Assembly (NCBI GenBank): GCA_045645505.1
Contig: JAZRIW010000018.1
Span: forward strand, 1 to 64,000
Length of the DNA stretch: 64,000 bases
Direction of reading: 5' to 3'
Source of the DNA: Fumia sp045645505
GTDB lineage: Bacteria; Bacillota; Clostridia; Oscillospirales; Ruminococcaceae
The position numbers and the translations under genes are program-made. The notes beneath the pieces were generated by a model. It was not told the DNA's origin, made no database searches, and saw only the letters and a program-made list of their open reading frames with translations. Every line of letters begins with the position of its first letter. The first letter of the stretch is position 1. Below are positions 1 through 8,767 of this stretch, piece by piece.

Positions 1-35
1 AAAGGCAATATTAGGTGGTAAAATTACAGTTTTTA

Positions 36-44
36 TGATATAAT
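36..44 (+). promoter_or_regulatory. Extended -10 promoter of the first gene
   Basis: TGA-TATAAT at 36-44 is an extended -10 element. The -35 position holds only a weak TGGTAA (16-21). The start codon of the kinase-like gene follows 33 bases later. Confidence 0.5.
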
Positions 45-77
45 CAGTTCAATAAATAAGAATTTGTAGGTGAGATA

Positions 78-593
78 ATGATTATTTTGATTACTGGAGC
101 ATCCCATACAGGCAAAACGGTTCTTGCTCAAAAGTTGCTTGAAAAATATAAATATCCGTATCTGTCGATAGACCATTTAAAAATGGGTTTAATTCGTAGT
201 GGAAATACAGAACTTACTCCTATGAGTGATGATAATGATTTGACCGCATACTTATGGCCCATCGTCCGTGAAATGATAAAAACCGCTATTGAAAACAAGC
301 AGAACTTAATTGTCGAAGGTTGCTATATTCCATTCGATTGGCAGAAGGACTTTGACTCCAAATATCTCGAAAGCATCAAATATTACTGTCTGGTAATGAG
401 TGAGGAGTATATCAAAAATCACTTTGCCGACATAAAGAAATATGCAAATGTCATTGAAAATCGTTTGGATGATGAATGGTGCATAATGGAGAGCGTGTTG
501 GCAAATAATGCAGAAATATTAGCCCTCGCACAGAGGCATAATGTGAACTATATACTCATTGACGATAAGTACGAAATCAATATTGAGTTATAA
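78..593 (+). CDS. P-loop nucleotide-binding protein, kinase or zeta-toxin-like
   Basis: This 171-residue protein opens with a Walker A motif, GASHTGKT, at residues 7-14, directly after a hydrophobic beta strand, as in small nucleotide or metabolite kinases and zeta-toxin-like ATPases. No second domain, membrane segment or signal peptide is visible. The ribosome binding site AGGTGA lies just ahead of the ATG. The gene stands alone: it has its own promoter and is followed by a terminator-like hairpin. The substrate cannot be told from the sequence. The fold assignment is fairly safe, the role is open, and I see no antitoxin partner next to it. Confidence 0.6.
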   Translation: MIILITGASHTGKTVLAQKLLEKYKYPYLSIDHLKMGLIRSGNTELTPMSDDNDLTAYLWPIVREMIKTAIENKQNLIVEGCYIPFDWQKDFDSKYLESIKYYCLVMSEEYIKNHFADIKKYANVIENRLDDEWCIMESVLANNAEILALAQRHNVNYILIDDKYEINIEL

Positions 594-635
594 CGATAAA
601 TTCCAATTTATCGAGCAGTTGTGGTCCATGAATAT

Positions 636-670
636 ACCTCCTTTCGCCACTTTGACGGAGGGAGGTTTTC
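636..670 (+). terminator. Probable terminator of the kinase-like gene
   Basis: ACCTCCTTT (636-644) pairs with GGAGGGAGGT (657-666), with G-U pairs, and TTTTC follows. The T run is short, so the terminator is only moderately convincing. Confidence 0.45.
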
Positions 671-754
671 TATATCCAAAATCAGTCCAAAGGGTAAAAG
701 GGAGGATTAAAAGTCTCCGATTATTTTTTATTAGGGAAATTGAAGGATATTATA

Positions 755-783
755 TTGTAAAAATTTATAAATAAAGGTATAAT
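755..783 (+). promoter_or_regulatory. Promoter for cwlD-radA
   Basis: TTGTAA (755-760), a 17-base spacer and TATAAT (778-783) form a good housekeeping-type promoter. A sporulation-sigma promoter would have been expected for cwlD but is not obvious. Confidence 0.6.
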
Positions 784-802
784 GTTATTGTAAGTACATA
801 AA

Positions 803-850
803 GCCTTTTTAAAAAGAATAAAATGTAATGACATTTTTTAAAAAGGCGGG
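803..850 (+). promoter_or_regulatory. Leader stem-loop that covers the cwlD ribosome binding site
   Basis: GCCTTTTTAAAAA (803-815) is perfectly complementary to TTTTTAAAAAGGC (835-847), with an inner AATGT/ACATT stem. The ribosome binding site AGGCGGG (844-850) overlaps the right arm, so folding would partly hide it. Confidence 0.5.
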
Positions 851-855
851 ATTTT

Positions 856-1575
856 ATGGGGAAAATCAAAAGCCTTATTTTGGTTTTTGGGCTTTCATTA
901 GCTGTTGTTTTGTTTTTTGTGTTTATGGGTGAAATTAAAGAAAATCTTTACACTCAGGGTGAAAAGGGGCAGTTTAGAAAAATTATTATCGACCCTGGAC
1001 ATGGCGGAATAGATGGCGGAGCAGTAGGCGTAGATGGTATTATAGAAAAGGATTTGAATCTTTCTATTGCTATGAAACTTAATAATTTGCTTACACTACA
1101 AGGATATGAAGTCATAATGACGCGTGATACCGATGTTTCTATTCATGGTGATGGTGTCAAAGGAATTTTAAATCAGAAAAAATCAGATATGCGTAATCGC
1201 TTAAAAATAATTAAAGAAAATCCGGATGCGATAGTACTTTCTATTCATCAGAATAAATTTACTGAGTCTAAATATCATGGTGCGCAGATGTTTTACGGAC
1301 AAAAAAATCCACTTAGTGCAGAGTTGGCAAAAGCTATACAGAGCGAATTTAAAAGCACTATACAAAAGGACAATAAAAGAGAGGTAAAAAAAGCCGGAAA
1401 GGATTTATTTTTGCTTTATAACAGCGAAAATCCTATTGTTCTTGTTGAATGTGGTTTTATTTCCAATTATGAGGAATGCGGAAATCTTTTAAACGAAGAG
1501 TACCAAAGCAAGGTGGCATTTGTGATTTATTCGGGACTTGTTAAAAAACTCGCAGAAGATTTAAATATAGTATAA
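856..1575 (+). CDS. cwlD: N-acetylmuramoyl-L-alanine amidase, CwlD type
   Basis: This 239-residue protein has an N-terminal membrane anchor or signal segment (about residues 6-24). An amidase_3 domain follows, with DPGHGGIDGG (zinc ligand H49), glutamate E64, SIHQN near residue 131 and VECGFISN near 203. The length matches B. subtilis CwlD. That enzyme strips peptide side chains from spore cortex muramic acid so that muramic delta-lactam can form, which germination enzymes need. It lies 12 bases upstream of radA, probably in one operon. A vegetative amidase of the same family is the alternative, but the length and simple architecture favour CwlD. Confidence 0.85.
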   Translation: MGKIKSLILVFGLSLAVVLFFVFMGEIKENLYTQGEKGQFRKIIIDPGHGGIDGGAVGVDGIIEKDLNLSIAMKLNNLLTLQGYEVIMTRDTDVSIHGDGVKGILNQKKSDMRNRLKIIKENPDAIVLSIHQNKFTESKYHGAQMFYGQKNPLSAELAKAIQSEFKSTIQKDNKREVKKAGKDLFLLYNSENPIVLVECGFISNYEECGNLLNEEYQSKVAFVIYSGLVKKLAEDLNIV

Positions 1576-1587
1576 AGGAGAAAGAAT

Positions 1588-2943
1588 ATGGCTAAAGCAA
1601 AGGAAGTATATGTGTGCCGTGATTGCGGATACGAAACTGTAAAATGGATGGGAAAATGTCCTTCTTGTTCGGCATGGAATTCCTTTGAACAAGTAACACC
1701 TGCTGATTTTTCGGGCAGCACTTTTGCTAAAGGAGGTTCACCTGCAAACGTTTCTCATATAGGCGATATTCATTCAGAGAACGATGTCAGGTATCTTACC
1801 GGTATTTCAGAGCTTGACAGAGTGCTTGGCGGAGGAATAGTAAAAGGTTCTTTGATTTTGCTTGGCGGTGATCCCGGTATTGGAAAGTCAACTCTTTTAT
1901 TACAAGTTTCAGAATCACTTGGCAGAGGACTTAAGGTGCTTTATATTTCCGGTGAGGAATCTGCAAAGCAAATTAAACTTCGCGCAACACGTCTTAAAAT
2001 AAATTCAGATAATTTATTTATTTTGTCGCATAATGATTTAAATACAATTATTGCTACGATAAAAAATGAAAAACCTTCGGTTGTTATTATAGACTCCATT
2101 CAGACTATGGTGCTCGAGGGTGTTTCTTCTTCAGCGGGAAGTGTTTCACAAGTCAGAGAATGTGCCAATGCACTGCTAAATGTAGCAAAGGAAAATGATA
2201 TTTCCATAATACTTGTAGGCCATGTTACAAAAGATGGAAATCTGGCAGGACCAAGAGTTCTTGAACATATTGTTGATGCAGTTTTCTTTTTTGAAGGTGA
2301 AGAGCATTACAGTTACAGAATTTTAAGAGCAGTGAAAAACAGATATGGTGCTACTAATGAAATTGCGATTTTTGAAATGCGTGAAAGAGGTCTTAAAGAG
2401 GTTAAAAATCCTTCAGAAATGTTTTTGGCTGAACGTCCGAAGGATGTTTCCGGAAGTTGTGTGGTTTCGGTGCTTGAAGGAAGTCGCCCCGTTTTGGCAG
2501 AAGTGCAGGCACTTATCACAAAAACGGGATTTCCGTCACCAAGACGTATGGCAACAGGTTTTGATTATAACAGAATGTCTTTGCTTATTGCAGTTTTAGA
2601 AAAAAGAGCAGGATATTTTTTTGGCAATTTAGATGCTTATATAAATGTTGTAGGCGGCCTTAAACTTGATGACCCTGCGGCGGATTTACCTATTTTGTTG
2701 GCGATGGTTTCAGGACTTATGGATAAACCCATACCCGCTGATACTTTTGCAATCGGAGAAGTCGGATTAGGCGGAGAGATAAGAGGAGTAATGAGAGTAG
2801 AGGACAGAGTAAAAGAAGGAGAACGAATGGGATTTAAACGTTGCATTTTACCAAAGTCTTCGCTTGAAAAGTTGGAGGGTATAAAATTTAACATTGAACT
2901 TGTAGGTGTTAAGGATATAAAAGAAACGTTAAAGTTAATATAA
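1588..2943 (+). CDS. radA: DNA repair protein RadA
   Basis: The 451-residue protein has RadA's full layout: an N-terminal four-cysteine zinc finger (CRDCG...CPSC, residues 10-27), a RecA-like ATPase core with Walker A GDPGIGKST, and a C-terminal Lon-protease-like domain. The RadA signature reads KNRYG here instead of the usual KNRFG, a conservative change. RadA is a DNA helicase that helps branch migration in recombinational repair. It has its own AAGGAGAAAG ribosome binding site after cwlD and ends at a strong terminator. Confidence 0.95.
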   Translation: MAKAKEVYVCRDCGYETVKWMGKCPSCSAWNSFEQVTPADFSGSTFAKGGSPANVSHIGDIHSENDVRYLTGISELDRVLGGGIVKGSLILLGGDPGIGKSTLLLQVSESLGRGLKVLYISGEESAKQIKLRATRLKINSDNLFILSHNDLNTIIATIKNEKPSVVIIDSIQTMVLEGVSSSAGSVSQVRECANALLNVAKENDISIILVGHVTKDGNLAGPRVLEHIVDAVFFFEGEEHYSYRILRAVKNRYGATNEIAIFEMRERGLKEVKNPSEMFLAERPKDVSGSCVVSVLEGSRPVLAEVQALITKTGFPSPRRMATGFDYNRMSLLIAVLEKRAGYFFGNLDAYINVVGGLKLDDPAADLPILLAMVSGLMDKPIPADTFAIGEVGLGGEIRGVMRVEDRVKEGERMGFKRCILPKSSLEKLEGIKFNIELVGVKDIKETLKLI

Positions 2944-2946
2944 GTT

Positions 2947-2980
2947 AAAAAAGCTGCAGCAAAGTGCTGCAGCTTTTTTA
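2947..2980 (+). terminator. Terminator after radA
   Basis: Stem AAAAAAGCTGCAGCA with its complement TGCTGCAGCTTTTTT, a three-base loop and a run of six T. Confidence 0.9.
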
Positions 2981-3057
2981 AAATCAGAGGCTAAAAATCT
3001 TATTTTTTGTGCTAAATGCCAAAAGAGGAAAAAAGTGAAAAAATAATTGTTAAAGTA

Positions 3058-3086
3058 TGGACAAAATGAAAAAAATGAGATATAAT
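3058..3086 (+). promoter_or_regulatory. Promoter of the FkbM-type gene
   Basis: TGGACA (3058-3063), a 17-base spacer and TATAAT (3081-3086). It lies downstream of the first in-frame ATG (3057), which therefore cannot be the start for this transcript. Confidence 0.7.
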
Positions 3087-3119
3087 AATATCATATATTT
3101 TAATATGGGGGAGTTTGGG

Positions 3120-4178
3120 TTGCTCGATTTTGTGAACGAAGAATCCATATGGAAAAGACTCTGCAGGGAAACCCGTCCCATAATACTTTACGGCATGGGT
3201 GACGGGGCTTTAAAAATTATGTCTGCATGTCAGAAGTACGATATTAAAATAAGTGGTATTTTTGCAAGTGATGAATATGTCAGGGGACATTCATTTGAAG
3301 GTTATAAGGTAAAAAAGTTAAGCGAAATAGAAAAGGAATATGACGATTTTGTTATTCTTTTATGCTTTGCGGCCTTTACCGATGAGCTGCTTGAAAAAAT
3401 TTTTTCAATCCATAAAAGGCATGAGGTGTTAGCCCCCGATGTGCCGGTTTTTGGTGATACGCTTTTTGATGAGGAGTATTTTTTAAGACATAAAGAAGAA
3501 CTTTTCAGAGCATATTCTTTGCTTTCTGATGATTATTCAAAAAAGGTTTTTAGTAATGTTTTGAATTTTAAATTAAGCGGGAAGATAGAATTGTTAAGGG
3601 AAATAGAAACTTCTAAAGATGAGGTTTATGAAAATATTTTAAAACTTAAAAGCGATGAGCATTATCTGGATTTAGGCGGTTATGACGGAGATACTGTAAG
3701 GGAATTTATCAAAAAGGTAAATAATAAATATGCTTCTATAACTGTGCTGGAACCGGATGTGAAAAATTTTAAAAAGCTTGAAAGAAATACCGCGCAAATT
3801 GAAAATATAACTTTATTTAATCAAGCTGTCTGGGATGTGGATACAAACCTTTCCTTTGATAACAGAGCAGGAAGAAATTCTTATTTAAGTGAAAAGGGAA
3901 ATTTAATTGTTTCTGCTTCTTCTATTGACAGTTTGTTGAAAGGGAAGAAATGTACCTTTATAAAGATGGATGTAGAGGGTGCTGAGTATAAGGCTTTGGT
4001 CGGTGCTGAAAACACTTTGAAAGAGTTGAAACCGAAACTTGCTTTTTCAGGGTATCATAGGAATGAGGATTTATTTTCCTTGCCGATTCTTTTAAATGAA
4101 ATAGAACCTTCTTATCAGATTTTTTTGAGACATCATCCGTATCTGCCCGCTTGGGAAACTAATTTTTACGCAGTATAA
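3120..4178 (+). CDS. FkbM-family SAM-dependent methyltransferase
   Basis: The C-terminal half is an FkbM-type methyltransferase, with a SAM-binding DLGGYDGDT loop, an EPD acidic strand end and the late DVEGAEYKAL motif. The N-terminal half (YGMGDGALKI...GIFASDEYVRG) resembles a nucleotide-binding domain often fused ahead of FkbM in glycan or lipid modification loci. I place the start at TTG 3120, because GGGGGAG (3107-3113) sits six bases ahead of it and the promoter lies between the upstream ATG 3057 and this site. That gives 352 residues. The substrate is unknown, and neighbouring genes give no clue. Confidence 0.75.
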   Translation: MLDFVNEESIWKRLCRETRPIILYGMGDGALKIMSACQKYDIKISGIFASDEYVRGHSFEGYKVKKLSEIEKEYDDFVILLCFAAFTDELLEKIFSIHKRHEVLAPDVPVFGDTLFDEEYFLRHKEELFRAYSLLSDDYSKKVFSNVLNFKLSGKIELLREIETSKDEVYENILKLKSDEHYLDLGGYDGDTVREFIKKVNNKYASITVLEPDVKNFKKLERNTAQIENITLFNQAVWDVDTNLSFDNRAGRNSYLSEKGNLIVSASSIDSLLKGKKCTFIKMDVEGAEYKALVGAENTLKELKPKLAFSGYHRNEDLFSLPILLNEIEPSYQIFLRHHPYLPAWETNFYAV

Positions 4179-4204
4179 TATTAAAATTAAAGGAGTTTTA
4201 GTTT

Positions 4205-4624
4205 ATGAATTTTAATGAGATTTTAGGTAATTGGCTTGATAAAGTAGGGGCTGTTGATTGGGGGCAGGCAGTTGCTGTTTTTATTACAGGTTTAGTTGTA
4301 GTGTTTTCAACTTTAATTGTTTTAGTAATTGTTTTCTGGGGATTTGGAAAAATTGTAAACAGCTTGGGAAACTCTAAAAAACCTAAAGATGAAGCTAAAA
4401 AAAAAGTTTCAAAGTCTGAATCTGCACCACAGAATATTAAAAAAGCTGTCGCAAAAGACGAAATAACTGATGATATAGTGGCTGCTATTACAGGTGCAAT
4501 AAGTGCTATTTTAAGTGAGGAAGGAAATAATTCTTCTTTTGTTATAAGGAGTATAAAGCGTATAAGAAAGCCTTCGTTTGGATGGAGAAATGCAGGCATT
4601 CTTGAAAATATAAGACAATTTTAA
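4205..4624 (+). CDS. oadG: OadG-like gamma subunit of a Na+-pumping decarboxylase
   Basis: The 139-residue protein has one membrane helix (about residues 20-50), a lysine- and alanine-rich charged linker and a conserved-looking tail ending WRNAGILENIRQF, as in OadG/GcdC-type gamma subunits. In the family, gamma anchors and assembles the sodium-translocating decarboxylase complex. It sits 17 bases upstream of the beta subunit gene, so the pair should be co-expressed. No carboxyltransferase or biotin carrier gene is adjacent, so the decarboxylated acid (oxaloacetate, methylmalonyl-CoA or glutaconyl-CoA) cannot be assigned. Confidence 0.75.
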   Translation: MNFNEILGNWLDKVGAVDWGQAVAVFITGLVVVFSTLIVLVIVFWGFGKIVNSLGNSKKPKDEAKKKVSKSESAPQNIKKAVAKDEITDDIVAAITGAISAILSEEGNNSSFVIRSIKRIRKPSFGWRNAGILENIRQF

Positions 4625-4641
4625 TAAGGAAGGTTTTTTAA

Positions 4642-5817
4642 ATGTTAGAAACAGTTTTTAATACGATTAAAGATATAATAAATGCATCGGGATTTTTAAA
4701 CATAGATATTCCGTCACTTATTATGATTGCAATTGCATGTTTTTTGTCATATCTGGCAATTGCAAAAGGTTACGAGCCGTTACTTTTGTTACCTATAGCT
4801 TTTGGTATGTTGCTTACTAACATTCCTAATACCGGAATGTTCCATATGGATTATTATGTAAGTAACAGTATTAATTTTGGTGAAGTTTTACACAGTGGCG
4901 GTCTTTTGGATATTCTGTACCTCGGTGTTAAATTAGGTGTTTATCCTCCGCTTATCTTCTTGGGTATCGGTACTATGACCGACTTTGGTCCTTTGATTGC
5001 AAACCCCAAGAGCTTTTTGATGGGTGCAGCTGCACAGCTTGGTATTTTTGCTACATTTTTCGGTGCTTTGGCTACCGGATTGTTCACCCCCGAGCAGGCA
5101 GGCGGTATCAGTATAATAGGTGGTGCAGATGGTCCTACCGCTATTCTTGTTGCTAAATCATTGTCACCTGAACTTTTAGGTTCTATTGCGGTTGCGGCAT
5201 ATTCATATATGGCACTTGTGCCCGTTATCCAGCCACCGATTATGAAACTCCTTACTACTAAAAAAGAGCGTTCTGTTGTTATGGAACAGCTTCGTCCCGT
5301 TTCTCGTATCGAAAAATTATTGTTCCCGTTTATAGTTACACTTTTGGTTTCCTTCTTAGTACCTGACGCAGCTCCTTTGGTAGGTATGCTTATGCTTGGT
5401 AACCTTATGAAGGAAAGTGGTGTAGTTGAGCGTCTTGTAAAAACTGCTCAGAATGAGCTTATGAATATTATCACTATCTGTCTTGGTGTAACAGTTGGTG
5501 CAACTGCTACCGCAGAATACTTCTTAACAATAAAAACTATTTTGATTGTTGTACTCGGTTTGGTAGCTTTCTGTATCGGTACTGCAGGTGGTCTGCTTTT
5601 CGGAAAGCTTATGTATATCTTTAGTGGTGGAAAGGTAAATCCTTTAATTGGTTCTGCAGGTGTTTCTGCTGTGCCTATGGCAGCACGTGTTTCACAGAAG
5701 GTAGGAGCTGAAACTGATTCCACAAACTTCTTGTTGATGCATGCTATGGGACCTAACGTTGCAGGTGTTATTGGTTCTGCAGTTGCAGCAGGTGTATTAC
5801 TTTCTATCTTTAATTAA
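4642..5817 (+). CDS. oadB: Na+-transporting decarboxylase beta subunit
   Basis: This 391-residue, highly hydrophobic protein is the OadB/GcdB/MmdB sodium channel subunit. It has many membrane helices, the conserved GGADGPTAI segment near residue 155, and a C-terminal GPNVAGVIGSAVAAG motif. In the family, the beta subunit couples decarboxylation of carboxybiotin to export of two Na+ ions. It is preceded by the gamma subunit and followed, 43 bases on, by a phosphohexomutase. The biotin-dependent partners must lie elsewhere in the genome if the complex works. Confidence 0.92.
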   Translation: MLETVFNTIKDIINASGFLNIDIPSLIMIAIACFLSYLAIAKGYEPLLLLPIAFGMLLTNIPNTGMFHMDYYVSNSINFGEVLHSGGLLDILYLGVKLGVYPPLIFLGIGTMTDFGPLIANPKSFLMGAAAQLGIFATFFGALATGLFTPEQAGGISIIGGADGPTAILVAKSLSPELLGSIAVAAYSYMALVPVIQPPIMKLLTTKKERSVVMEQLRPVSRIEKLLFPFIVTLLVSFLVPDAAPLVGMLMLGNLMKESGVVERLVKTAQNELMNIITICLGVTVGATATAEYFLTIKTILIVVLGLVAFCIGTAGGLLFGKLMYIFSGGKVNPLIGSAGVSAVPMAARVSQKVGAETDSTNFLLMHAMGPNVAGVIGSAVAAGVLLSIFN

Positions 5818-5860
5818 AACTAAAAAAGCATAATATTATCTTTAGAAGAGGAGTAATTGT

Positions 5861-7573
5861 ATGAATTTGAAAGTCGCTGAATGGATGTCAAAAGATTTAG
5901 AAGATAAAGATTTAACGAATGAATTAAATGCAATAAGTTCAAACTCTGAAGAGATAAATGACCGCTTTTATGCTGAACTGGAATTCGGCACCGGAGGAAT
6001 CAGAGGTGTCATAGGTGCCGGAACAAACCGTATGAATATTTATACGGTTAGAAAAGCAACTCAAGGTCTTGCAAATTATATAAATGAAAATTATGCTGAT
6101 AAAAGCGTAGCTATAAGCTACGATAGCCGTATTAAATCTGATCTTTTTGCAAAAGAAGCTGCAAGAGTTTTAGCTGCTAATAAAATTAAAGTATATATTT
6201 ATTCTGAATTGATGCCAACACCTTGTCTTTCATTTGCAGTACGTGAATTAAATTGCACTATGGGGATTATGGTTACAGCTTCTCACAATCCTGCAAAATA
6301 TAATGGATATAAAGCTTATGGCCCTGATGGTTGCCAGATTGCCAATGAAATGGCAGATGCAGTTTTAGAAAAAATCAAAGCTGTAAATGAGTTTAATGAT
6401 GTAGCTGTTGTAGATTTCGATGAAGCTTTGAAAAATGGGCTTATTTCTTATATTAAGAATGAAGTTATCGAAGCTTATTATAATAATGTATTGGCTCAAT
6501 CTATAAACAAAGGCATCGTGGAAAAAAGCAACTTCAGACTTGTATATACTCCGCTTAACGGTGCCGGTAATAAACCTGTCCGTGAAGTGTTAAAAAGGAT
6601 AGGTATAAAGGACATCAGTGTTGTACCTGAACAGGAAAATCCTGATGGTAATTTTACTACTTGTCCTTTCCCGAATCCTGAAATAAAAGAAGCTTTACAG
6701 TTAGGGCTGGAGCTTTGTAAAAAGACAAATTCTGATTTACTTCTTGCTACCGACCCCGATTGCGACAGGGTGGGAATAGCAGTTCCTTATAATGGCGATT
6801 ATAAATTGCTTACAGGTAATGAAGTTGGTTGCCTTTTACTCCATTATATTGCTTCACAAAGAAAAGCACTTGGTACTATGCCAAAAAATCCGATTGTTGT
6901 AAAAACTATTGTTACAACAAATCTTATTGATGAGATTGCTTCTGAGTACGGAGTTGAGGTTAACAATGTGCTTACAGGCTTTAAGTATATTGGTGAACTT
7001 ATAGGGAATCTTGAAAGTAAAAATGAAACAGAACGCTATATTTTAGGCTTTGAAGAAAGTTATGGCTATCTTTGCGGCAGTTATGTGCGTGATAAAGATG
7101 CAGTTGTTGCTTCGATGCTTATTTGTGAAATGGCGGCTTTTTATGCAAGTAAAGGTAAAAATTTAGTGGATGTTTTAAATTCACTTTATGAAAAATATGG
7201 TTATTATCTTTGCACTCAGAAAAATTTTGCTTTCGAGGGCGAAAAAGGTATGGAGGATATGTCCGCCATAATGAATTCACTTCGTGAAAATCCTCTCAAG
7301 AAGGTCGGAGAGGTTAAAGTTAAAGAGTTTGATAACTATAAGGATTCTGTTTCAAAAGATTTGTTAACCGGTGAAGAAAAGTCTATTACACTTCCGTCTG
7401 CAAATGTTATTGCGTTTAAGCTCGAAGATGGGTGTAAAGCTGTAATCAGACCTTCCGGTACTGAGCCTAAAATTAAGATTTATTATTTTGTACTTGCTGA
7501 AAATGAAGAGAAAGCAAGAAAAAGGGAAGAAAGCTTAAATAAAGATTTTGTGGAGCTTTTGAACTTAAAATAA
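5861..7573 (+). CDS. pgcA: Phospho-sugar mutase (PgcA-type phosphoglucomutase)
   Basis: The 570-residue protein belongs to the alpha-D-phosphohexomutase superfamily and has all four active-site signatures: the phosphoserine loop TASHNPAKYNG, the metal loop DPDCDR, the sugar loop GFEESYGY and the phosphate loop RPSGTEPKIKIY. Its length fits Gram-positive PgcA-type phosphoglucomutases, which interconvert glucose-1-phosphate and glucose-6-phosphate, better than the roughly 450-residue GlmM or ManB forms. A good GAGGAG ribosome binding site precedes the ATG. The pfkA gene follows, so this is a small central sugar-phosphate block. Phosphomannomutase activity remains possible. Confidence 0.88.
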   Translation: MNLKVAEWMSKDLEDKDLTNELNAISSNSEEINDRFYAELEFGTGGIRGVIGAGTNRMNIYTVRKATQGLANYINENYADKSVAISYDSRIKSDLFAKEAARVLAANKIKVYIYSELMPTPCLSFAVRELNCTMGIMVTASHNPAKYNGYKAYGPDGCQIANEMADAVLEKIKAVNEFNDVAVVDFDEALKNGLISYIKNEVIEAYYNNVLAQSINKGIVEKSNFRLVYTPLNGAGNKPVREVLKRIGIKDISVVPEQENPDGNFTTCPFPNPEIKEALQLGLELCKKTNSDLLLATDPDCDRVGIAVPYNGDYKLLTGNEVGCLLLHYIASQRKALGTMPKNPIVVKTIVTTNLIDEIASEYGVEVNNVLTGFKYIGELIGNLESKNETERYILGFEESYGYLCGSYVRDKDAVVASMLICEMAAFYASKGKNLVDVLNSLYEKYGYYLCTQKNFAFEGEKGMEDMSAIMNSLRENPLKKVGEVKVKEFDNYKDSVSKDLLTGEEKSITLPSANVIAFKLEDGCKAVIRPSGTEPKIKIYYFVLAENEEKARKREESLNKDFVELLNLK

Positions 7574-7606
7574 TAGTTTTGTCTATTTTAAAAACATATA
7601 AATCCA

Positions 7607-7634
7607 TGGACAGCTTTTAAAAATGTATTAAAAT
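7607..7634 (+). promoter_or_regulatory. Possible pfkA promoter
   Basis: TGGACA (7607-7612), a 16-base spacer and TAAAAT (7629-7634) between the mutase and pfkA. The spacing is one base shorter than ideal. Confidence 0.4.
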
Positions 7635-7678
7635 AATTTAGGGAAATTGTTTATATATCTATGGAAGGGGTATTAAAA

Positions 7679-8638
7679 ATGAAAACAATTGGTGTTTTAA
7701 CAAGTGGTGGAGACGCTCCGGGTATGAATGCCGCAATAAGAGGTGTTGTACGTTTCGGTGTTCAGCGTGGTATGAAAGTTTTAGGGGCAATCAGAGGTTA
7801 TAATGGCCTTATTAAAGGTGATTTGATAGAGCTTAATTCAAGAAGCGTTTCTGATATTATAAATCGTGGTGGTACCGCACTTTATACTGCTCGTTGTAAA
7901 GAATTCAGAGAGATGGAAGGCGTTTTGAAAGCTAAAGAAACTTGCCTTAAAGCAGGAATTGAAGGTCTTGTTGTTATTGGTGGTGACGGTTCATTCAGAG
8001 GTGCCGGAGACCTTTCTTCTGTAGGAATTCCCTGTATAGGTATTCCTGCAACAATTGATAACGATATTGCTTGTACTGATTACACATTGGGATATGATAC
8101 AGCAATGAACACAGTTGTTGATATGGTTGACCGTGTTCGTGATACTACACAATCTCACGATCGTTGCAGTGTTGTTGAAGTTATGGGACGGCATGCAGGA
8201 TTTATTGCTTTGAATGCAGGTATTGCTGTAGGTGCAACTTGCATCTGGGTACCTGAGATTGAAAATAGCATTGATGCTATTATCGAAAAGATTGAAAAAT
8301 CCCGTGCTTTAGGTAAAACAGACTTTATTGTTATGGTTACTGAAGGTATTTGCAATGTAAGAGAAATGGCACAAGAAATCGAAAAGAGAACAGGAATTGA
8401 AACTCGTGAAACTGTTTTGGGACATATCCAGCGTGGAGGTAATCCTACAGTTAATGACCGTGTACTTGCAACTCAGATGGCTTGTTACGCTGTAGATCTT
8501 TTGGAAAAAGGCATCGGAAACAGAGTAGTAGCTGTTAAAGATTCAAAAATTATCGACCTTGATATTCAGGAAGCTCTTAAGATGAAAAAGCAGATTCCTA
8601 TGGATCTTTACGATATGGCTGATAAAATTTCATTTTAA
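7679..8638 (+). CDS. pfkA: ATP-dependent 6-phosphofructokinase
   Basis: The protein has 319 residues, exactly the usual bacterial PfkA length. This start is preceded by GGAAGGGG at a good distance; the ATG at 7661 would add six residues in front of the conserved MKTIGVLTSGGDAPGMN. Signatures are the ATP site GGDGSF, catalytic TIDNDI, MGRHAG and the fructose-6-phosphate site GHIQRGG. It commits fructose-6-phosphate to glycolysis. The glycine pattern of the ATP-binding loop fits an ATP rather than pyrophosphate enzyme. It ends at a terminator. Confidence 0.95.
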   Translation: MKTIGVLTSGGDAPGMNAAIRGVVRFGVQRGMKVLGAIRGYNGLIKGDLIELNSRSVSDIINRGGTALYTARCKEFREMEGVLKAKETCLKAGIEGLVVIGGDGSFRGAGDLSSVGIPCIGIPATIDNDIACTDYTLGYDTAMNTVVDMVDRVRDTTQSHDRCSVVEVMGRHAGFIALNAGIAVGATCIWVPEIENSIDAIIEKIEKSRALGKTDFIVMVTEGICNVREMAQEIEKRTGIETRETVLGHIQRGGNPTVNDRVLATQMACYAVDLLEKGIGNRVVAVKDSKIIDLDIQEALKMKKQIPMDLYDMADKISF

Positions 8639-8654
8639 AATTTCTTAATAACAG

Positions 8655-8690
8655 ATTCTCCGTATGTTTGTCATACGGAGAATTTTATTT
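8655..8690 (+). terminator. Terminator after pfkA
   Basis: ATTCTCCGTATG / CATACGGAGAAT perfect 12-base stem with a TTTGT loop, followed by a T-rich stretch. Confidence 0.85.
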
Positions 8691-8767
8691 TATCTGAAAT
8701 GCAAATATGTTTTTAATTTTGTATAAAATCTTTAAGCTTTTCATATAATTGTGTCGAGGTGATTTTT

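Larger units (their letters stand above)
594..855. other. Intergenic stretch with hairpins and the cwlD promoter
   Basis: No convincing gene lies here. It holds a terminator-like hairpin at 636-670, a second weak hairpin (GGAG/CTCC near 701-719) before a T-rich run, the promoter at 755-783 and a leader stem at 803-847. A 71-codon frame that starts inside the upstream gene has no ribosome binding site. Confidence 0.6.

Noticed and set aside
559..774. 71-codon plus-strand frame after the kinase-like gene
   Set aside because: It starts inside the upstream gene, has no ribosome site, crosses a terminator-like hairpin and has no recognisable features.
4198..4599. Long minus-strand frame opposite oadG
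   Set aside because: Frame is a shadow of a lysine- and alanine-rich gene; no minus-strand ribosome site or promoter.
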